Part shown: positions 60,147 to 64,000 of the stretch, one piece after another
How the letters are laid out: each line of letters begins with the position of its first letter
Position numbering within the stretch: position 1 is the first letter of the stretch
Source of the DNA: Caballeronia hypogeia
Lineage (GTDB): Bacteria; Pseudomonadota; Gammaproteobacteria; Burkholderiales; Burkholderiaceae
NCBI RefSeq assembly: GCF_001544875.2
Contig: NZ_FCOA02000007.1
Span: 62,001 to 126,000 of the forward strand
Reading direction: 5' to 3'
DNA: 64,000 nucleotides
Translations under genes and position numbers: made by a program
The notes under the pieces: generated by a model
Told to the model about the DNA's origin: nothing
Database searches by the model: none
What the model saw: the letters and a program-made list of their open reading frames with translations, nothing else

Positions 60147-61343
60147 TCACTTGCTCTTTGAGCGCTTTTTTCCCTTGCTTCTCGGTTCACTATGGCGGGG
60201 CCTAAGGTCGCTCTCGCAACCTGGGCACACGAAGTCCTTCGCCAATTCGATCTTTCCTTCGTCGTTGGACAGGATGTAATCGGTGCCGCAGCTTCTACAC
60301 GGCGCCACGTTCAGGCGCGAATCCATGGCCATCGAGCGGGTGAGGTGGTTTGCTCGGTCGGCAGAGAGAAGGAGCCGGGGCCCGAACATCTTGTCAAGCA
60401 CGTCGTTGGATGCAATGAGCGCTTCGGGAATGTTGGCTCCGTTCTTGAGTGCGCAACGATAGAGCCATACCAGCATGGTCGCCTGTAGGCGTTGGACCGG
60501 GCGCTCAACGTACCAAGTCAGGGAGCTTGCACTGTTGCCGCAAGGCGAGCTGACGCCGTGGATCTGGCGGTAAGTGTTGCGGGTGATGGCCGAGTTGAGG
60601 CTAAACAAATTCGTTGCCGTTGAGGCCCGGCAGCCCTGAGTCATCATCAGACGCGCGTAGACTTCTCGCTTGGCTCGGTCGAGTCGCAGATCGGACCACA
60701 GGTTCTTATAGGGAAGCGCGCCCGCCTTGAGCGTGGAGGTGCGCATGACATAGTGCGCCACCGACTCTTCGGTAAGACGGCCAGCAGGGTATTCAATCCA
60801 AAATAGTGCGTCGTCAAACCGCCATCTATACAGCGGAAAGCGGATACCCCCGATAGCGGCTTCGAGTCGACCGATTGGCAAGCTCATCAAGTACTCGGCC
60901 AGTTCGAACGAAATGCCAAGCAAGGGTGCGGCAAGAACATTCTGGTGCAGCACGTCTTTCAGCAGAGAAACGTAGCTGCAGTTGTAATGGAAGATATCGC
61001 GTGCGGTCACGTCGTCAACGAATGGCATTGCAGACGACAGCTTTGTCACTGTCTGGGAATGCATGATGCCGTCGACAAACGTCGACCAGTCACGAGGGTC
61101 CTGAAGAGCTGGGGACAGCGCTAGAAACGGCATATTCATCAGCTTCGCCATGGGTACGGCGTGGGCCTTGAGCGTTTCCATGTTCTCGAAAGACACGCCA
61201 AAGAAGGCGTCTGCGGCGCTGTACCGTGCAAGCACTTTGTGCATCACAGCGGTGAGCGCGTAGTTGGTCCGCTGGATCTTCTCGGCAAGATACGTTGGCA
61301 GCGGAATATTGGTCTCGACGGCGTCTAGAATGTTGGTCGTCAT
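60147..61343 (-). CDS. Single-chain FlhD-FlhD-FlhC-like transcription regulator
   Basis: 398 residues. Residues 215-380 match FlhC: 'RAKREVYARLMMTQGCRASTATNLFSLNSAITRNTYRQIHG', 'LQATMLVWLYRCALKNGANIPEALIASNDVL' and zinc cysteines at 349, 352, 373 and 376 ('PCRSCG...VCPGC'). Residues 116-180 match FlhD ('DIFHYNCSYVSLLKDVLHQNVLAAPLLGISFELAEYLMSLPIGRL...YRWRFDD'). Residues 21-80 ('KIQRTNYALTAVMHKVLARYSAADAFFGVSFENMETLKAHAVPMAKLM') are a weaker second FlhD-like copy. FlhD4C2 normally activates flagellar genes. This single-chain form may regulate plasmid genes. Start at 61343 by content; no SD is seen. Confidence 0.78.
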   Translation of the reverse strand: MTTNILDAVETNIPLPTYLAEKIQRTNYALTAVMHKVLARYSAADAFFGVSFENMETLKAHAVPMAKLMNMPFLALSPALQDPRDWSTFVDGIMHSQTVTKLSSAMPFVDDVTARDIFHYNCSYVSLLKDVLHQNVLAAPLLGISFELAEYLMSLPIGRLEAAIGGIRFPLYRWRFDDALFWIEYPAGRLTEESVAHYVMRTSTLKAGALPYKNLWSDLRLDRAKREVYARLMMTQGCRASTATNLFSLNSAITRNTYRQIHGVSSPCGNSASSLTWYVERPVQRLQATMLVWLYRCALKNGANIPEALIASNDVLDKMFGPRLLLSADRANHLTRSMAMDSRLNVAPCRSCGTDYILSNDEGKIELAKDFVCPGCESDLRPRHSEPRSKGKKRSKSK

Positions 61344-61421
61344 ACTATTTATTTTTTTGGTTACGTGCGGAAGCGACCACGTTCGCTTCCGCCTCATCAT
61401 TTCTCGTCCGGCGAGCGCTGA

Positions 61422-62660
61422 CTACTTGCGCAGTGCCGTTTCGACTTCCGTCAGATACTTGCGCATCATCGCCGCGAGCGTTTCGATCATTGGATGATGA
61501 TGTTCCGGAGCCTCACAAGCTTGGACCGCAACCTGTGCCGTCGATAGCTTGCCGGCAAACGCTTCGAATGCAGACACGGCCTCGACCATCGTGGCCTGCA
61601 CGCGGCTCGCAGCTTCAAGCGCGTGCGATTCCTTTTCCCGATCGGCTTGCAATTGTGCGAGTTCCGCGCGCTTTTCGAGCAACCTCTCCTCGATTGCTTG
61701 GAGTTCCGCATTGCGCTTTTCAAGCGACTCGGACAGCGTCTTGTAGCCTTCAGGAGTGGTAGGCACCTCCTTGATCTGTACTTCGGGCTTCCGGTTGAGC
61801 AAAGCGTTCCTCTCGGAGACGAGCTTCGAGATTTCCTTGTCCTTATCTGCGAGGTCCTTTTCCAGGTTCGCAAGTCCGGCTTGACGGCCGGTGTAGTAGC
61901 TGTCCATGCGTTGCAACTGCGCCTCTTTGTCTGCGATGAGCTTGCCCGTCGCCTCTAGTTGCTGTTGGAGACGACGTGCTTCGTCTTCGGCCACTCGCTG
62001 AGCGGTCTTGCTGTCTTCCAACAGAGTCTTATAGTTGTCGACCTGTACCTGCCGGTCCGCGAGAGCCTCTTCTTGCTTCTGCAACGTAGCAAGCATTTTC
62101 CTGACGTCCTCGCGCGTCATTTGATCGTTGGCTTTCTTGGCCTCCAGGATCGCTGTGACCTGCTCGTCAGTCACGTGATCGGCCGCAAGAATGTCAAGTT
62201 CGCCGACGTTGAATACGCGAATTGCCTCGGTGTTGTCTGCGAAAGCTTCGTAGCAACGCATGTACTGGCGGGCTGCCGCGTACTTCACCCCAAGTGAGAG
62301 TTCAAAGTACGAATATCCCAAAGTTGCGGCCTTCCGCAACGTACTGGTCTTGTTGCCGGACCTCGCGACCATTACGTTCTTGATCAAGTGCATGGAGTTG
62401 ATCAACTGCCCACCGATCGTTTGCAGGTCGGATGAGATTCGCGCTCGAGCCTCAGAGATCGCCATCATGTTCTCGGCAAGTTGGCCGATGAGCTCGGTGA
62501 ACTCGTCGCCGTCGCCGAACAATTGCCGGGCGACCTTTTCAAACTTCGAACGCTCGGCCCCGCTCGCCGTGATACCGCCGAAGATGTCGTCCAACGACTC
62601 TTGGAGTTCGGTTTTTCGCAGTTGAAGGTCTTTCTTGGAATCGTCTTTATTTGAGGACAA
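61422..62660 (-). CDS. Long coiled-coil protein upstream of the FlhD-FlhC-like gene
   Basis: 412 residues. N-terminal helical domain about 1-190 ('KTELQESLDDIFGGITASGAERSKFEKVARQLFGDGDEF', 'SYFELSLGVKYAAARQYMRCYEAFADNTEAIRVFNVGELDILAADHVTDEQVTAILEAKKAN'), then about 200 residues of coiled coil ('KQEEALADRQVQVDNYKTLLEDSKTAQRVAEDEARRLQQQLEATGKLIADKEAQL'). No ATG near the start: a TTG at 62660 has GGAG seven bases upstream and fits. Function unknown; it may be a scaffold or partner of the regulator. Confidence 0.7.
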   Translation of the reverse strand: MSSNKDDSKKDLQLRKTELQESLDDIFGGITASGAERSKFEKVARQLFGDGDEFTELIGQLAENMMAISEARARISSDLQTIGGQLINSMHLIKNVMVARSGNKTSTLRKAATLGYSYFELSLGVKYAAARQYMRCYEAFADNTEAIRVFNVGELDILAADHVTDEQVTAILEAKKANDQMTREDVRKMLATLQKQEEALADRQVQVDNYKTLLEDSKTAQRVAEDEARRLQQQLEATGKLIADKEAQLQRMDSYYTGRQAGLANLEKDLADKDKEISKLVSERNALLNRKPEVQIKEVPTTPEGYKTLSESLEKRNAELQAIEERLLEKRAELAQLQADREKESHALEAASRVQATMVEAVSAFEAFAGKLSTAQVAVQACEAPEHHHPMIETLAAMMRKYLTEVETALRK

Positions 62661-62832
62661 AACTTCTCTCCAGATTGCCGCAGCGCCCCCGCGCGCTGCC
62701 GTGAAACGCCACAAGGAGCCTGCCTTGCGGAAACGAAAGTGCTGTTGTTACGTGTTGTCCACCTGCGACCCGCTTCGCTATCGCCGTCAATGTGTAAGCG
62801 ATCGTAACGGTCCGGTTACGGATTTCACCTCA

Positions 62833-62888
62833 CGAAAGACGCCGTCTTTTACCCGTCTTTCGCCCTCTGCGGACGAAAGACGCATTTT
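62833..62888. repeat. CGAAAGACG repeats forming alternative hairpins
   Basis: CGAAAGACG at 62833 and 62874, and its complement CGTCTTTCG at 62854. The complement can pair with either copy; pairing with the second leaves a 3' run of T (62884-62890). Lies in the leader between the coiled-coil and NERD genes. Confidence 0.6.
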
Positions 62889-62941
62889 TTCTATCGAAAG
62901 CAAACGTTTAACGGTTCATTTCTGTAACACTTAAGCGCTTT

Positions 62942-63682
62942 TTAAGTATTTGCATGGAAGTAGTTACCTAGAATTCCCTCTTGTAATTTGGCGAAATTAC
63001 CGCTATCGGGCGCTACGCGCGTCTTGTGGTCCAGAAGACTGTTTGCCGACGTCTCCGCGTACATCAACACTGCCGCGCGGGCCCGGCTGATATCTATCGG
63101 CGTTTTTCCGTTGAATGCTTCCCGCCTGAGTCTGAGCCAGTGGAGGAGATCGTTTATCGACAGAAGATCCGTCGACAGCGTTGGCTCGAGCATGACTTCT
63201 GGGAACGTAAATAGGCCGGCACCGGTCACCGGCCAAATGGGAGGGAGCTGGTCCCGGAGGAACCGGACTTTGCTGCGGTTTTGTTCGATAGGCGAGCGCC
63301 TGTCCTCAGCCTCACCATTCGGTGCGATACGCGTGAGCTTCCCGGGGCTGCTCGACGGCGCTATCCGGCGCGACCAGTTTTTTGTCTCGAAGATGAAGAT
63401 GCCGAACGGCGTGATCGCGAGGTGATCGATCTCTGCCGTGGGAAACGCTGTGCCGGGAGCGTGTTCGATGAGTAACTGCCCATCGTGCAGGTAGAAGTCG
63501 TTGCCGCACAGCCATTGAAGCGTCGTGCGCAGTTTTGCCTGCGCCACAGCTTCACCAGCCGCACCGATTTCATGCGATGAGCGCTTCACACGACCGGCAC
63601 TCCGCGATCCGGACGGGCGCCGCCGCCGAAGCCCCTTGAACAAGCGGTAACCGCCGACTGCGACAAGTATCTCTAAGAACAT
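62942..63682 (-). CDS. NERD-domain protein
   Basis: 246 residues. A short hydrophobic N-terminus ('FLEILVAVGGYRLF') and a basic linker precede the nuclease-related domain: 'GAAGEAVAQAKLRTTLQWLCGNDFYLHDGQLLIEHAPGTAFPTAEIDHLAITPFGIFIFETKNWS' with the Glu-Ile-Asp (EID) and 'ETKNW' (E-x-K) residues of the restriction-endonuclease-like fold. SD GGAGG precedes the ATG at 63682. A membrane-anchored nuclease is suggested. Nothing is recognised between 63683 and 64000. Confidence 0.86.
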   Translation of the reverse strand: MFLEILVAVGGYRLFKGLRRRRPSGSRSAGRVKRSSHEIGAAGEAVAQAKLRTTLQWLCGNDFYLHDGQLLIEHAPGTAFPTAEIDHLAITPFGIFIFETKNWSRRIAPSSSPGKLTRIAPNGEAEDRRSPIEQNRSKVRFLRDQLPPIWPVTGAGLFTFPEVMLEPTLSTDLLSINDLLHWLRLRREAFNGKTPIDISRARAAVLMYAETSANSLLDHKTRVAPDSGNFAKLQEGILGNYFHANT

Positions 63683-64000
63683 CCGCTGCCTCCGTTGTGT
63701 ATGTAGATCAGCATGACAGGGGGTGGAAGAAGTCAAGGATGCGATGCGGCACTGCCAAGAGCGCCCGAAAACCGAAAGGCCCTATAAAAACGGAAGCTTT
63801 CCCGACCACGCGTATCGGCGCCGCGCGTAAATTGCCTGTTATCCCCGCGTCAACGACGCATCGACTCGAGCCGCCGCCAAGCATCGGTGCGCGTGCTTCC
63901 GATCTCTTCTTTCATCCGCAGTGAGCTGCTTCCGCCACGCCTTTATCGAGCCGTGACGAAAGCGCCTCTCCGCGCGCCCGTTTTTCCTGCTCACCCGAGC
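63683..64000. other. End of window, no gene seen
   Basis: No convincing gene on either strand in the last 318 bases; a plus-strand open frame at 63697-63924 is not protein-like. Confidence 0.4.

Overview
The window reads as part of a large plasmid or chromid of a Burkholderiaceae bacterium (Burkholderia, Caballeronia, Paraburkholderia or close kin). The signs are high GC, a DUF4148 exported protein, a short ParA with ParB, a Rep3-type initiator with iterons, and a catabolic accessory region full of broken genes. The assignment is an inference from gene content; no 16S gene, tRNA gene or CRISPR array was seen.

Layout. 1-2.3 kb: 3' end of a PHA synthase gene, an intracellular PHA depolymerase, and a frameshifted DsbA/FrnE pseudogene. 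2.4-5.3 kb: minus-strand operon of two paralogous lipoproteins with LssY-C-like regions. 5288-6872: intact ISNCY-like insertion sequence with 5-bp target duplication AATCA. 7.1-17.9 kb: a defence island. It holds a DUF4917/SIR2-like gene, the AAA-ATPase/subtilase pair IetA-IetS, a sigma-like regulator with a partner and a wrecked ImmA/IrrE-UvrD helicase gene, and a ubiquitin-like conjugation operon (multi-Ubl-E2, JAB-E1, DUF6527). It ends in remnants of IS3 and ISNCY elements fused to a broken hydrolase.

18.3-27 kb: two diverging catabolic units. The minus-strand unit has a MHS-family transporter, a shikimate-dehydrogenase-like enzyme, a haloacetate-dehalogenase-like hydrolase and a Gfo/Idh/MocA oxidoreductase. 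The plus-strand unit has a SnoaL/NTF2-like protein, maleylacetate reductase, hydroxyquinol-type intradiol dioxygenase and a TIM-barrel isomerase. An IclR regulator follows, and matching palindromes lie at all three promoter regions, so IclR probably controls the whole locus. 27-31.4 kb is a gene graveyard.

31.4-42.5 kb is the plasmid backbone: a DUF3701 tyrosine recombinase, ParD/ParE, a DUF4148 protein, a perfect LexA-type box, a ParB-related protein with two tandem HTH modules, ParB and ParA, an array of CACGTG-core palindromes (probable centromere), the Rep initiator, and an iteron origin. 42.6-58.3 kb is one long operon that joins VirB8/VirB9/VirB10-like secretion genes to a type IVB thin pilus (TcpQ, PilN, PilO, PilP, PilQ, PilR, PilS, PilV) and ends at a strong terminator. 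58.4-63.7 kb runs leftward: a CAP-domain lipoprotein, then a four-gene unit with a coiled-coil protein and a single-chain regulator that looks like FlhD-FlhD-FlhC, then a NERD nuclease-related protein.

The items most worth following are the FlhD-FlhD-FlhC fusion, the compact ubiquitin-like operon next to ietAS, the tandem-HTH ParB relative, and the VirB/type IVB pilus hybrid.
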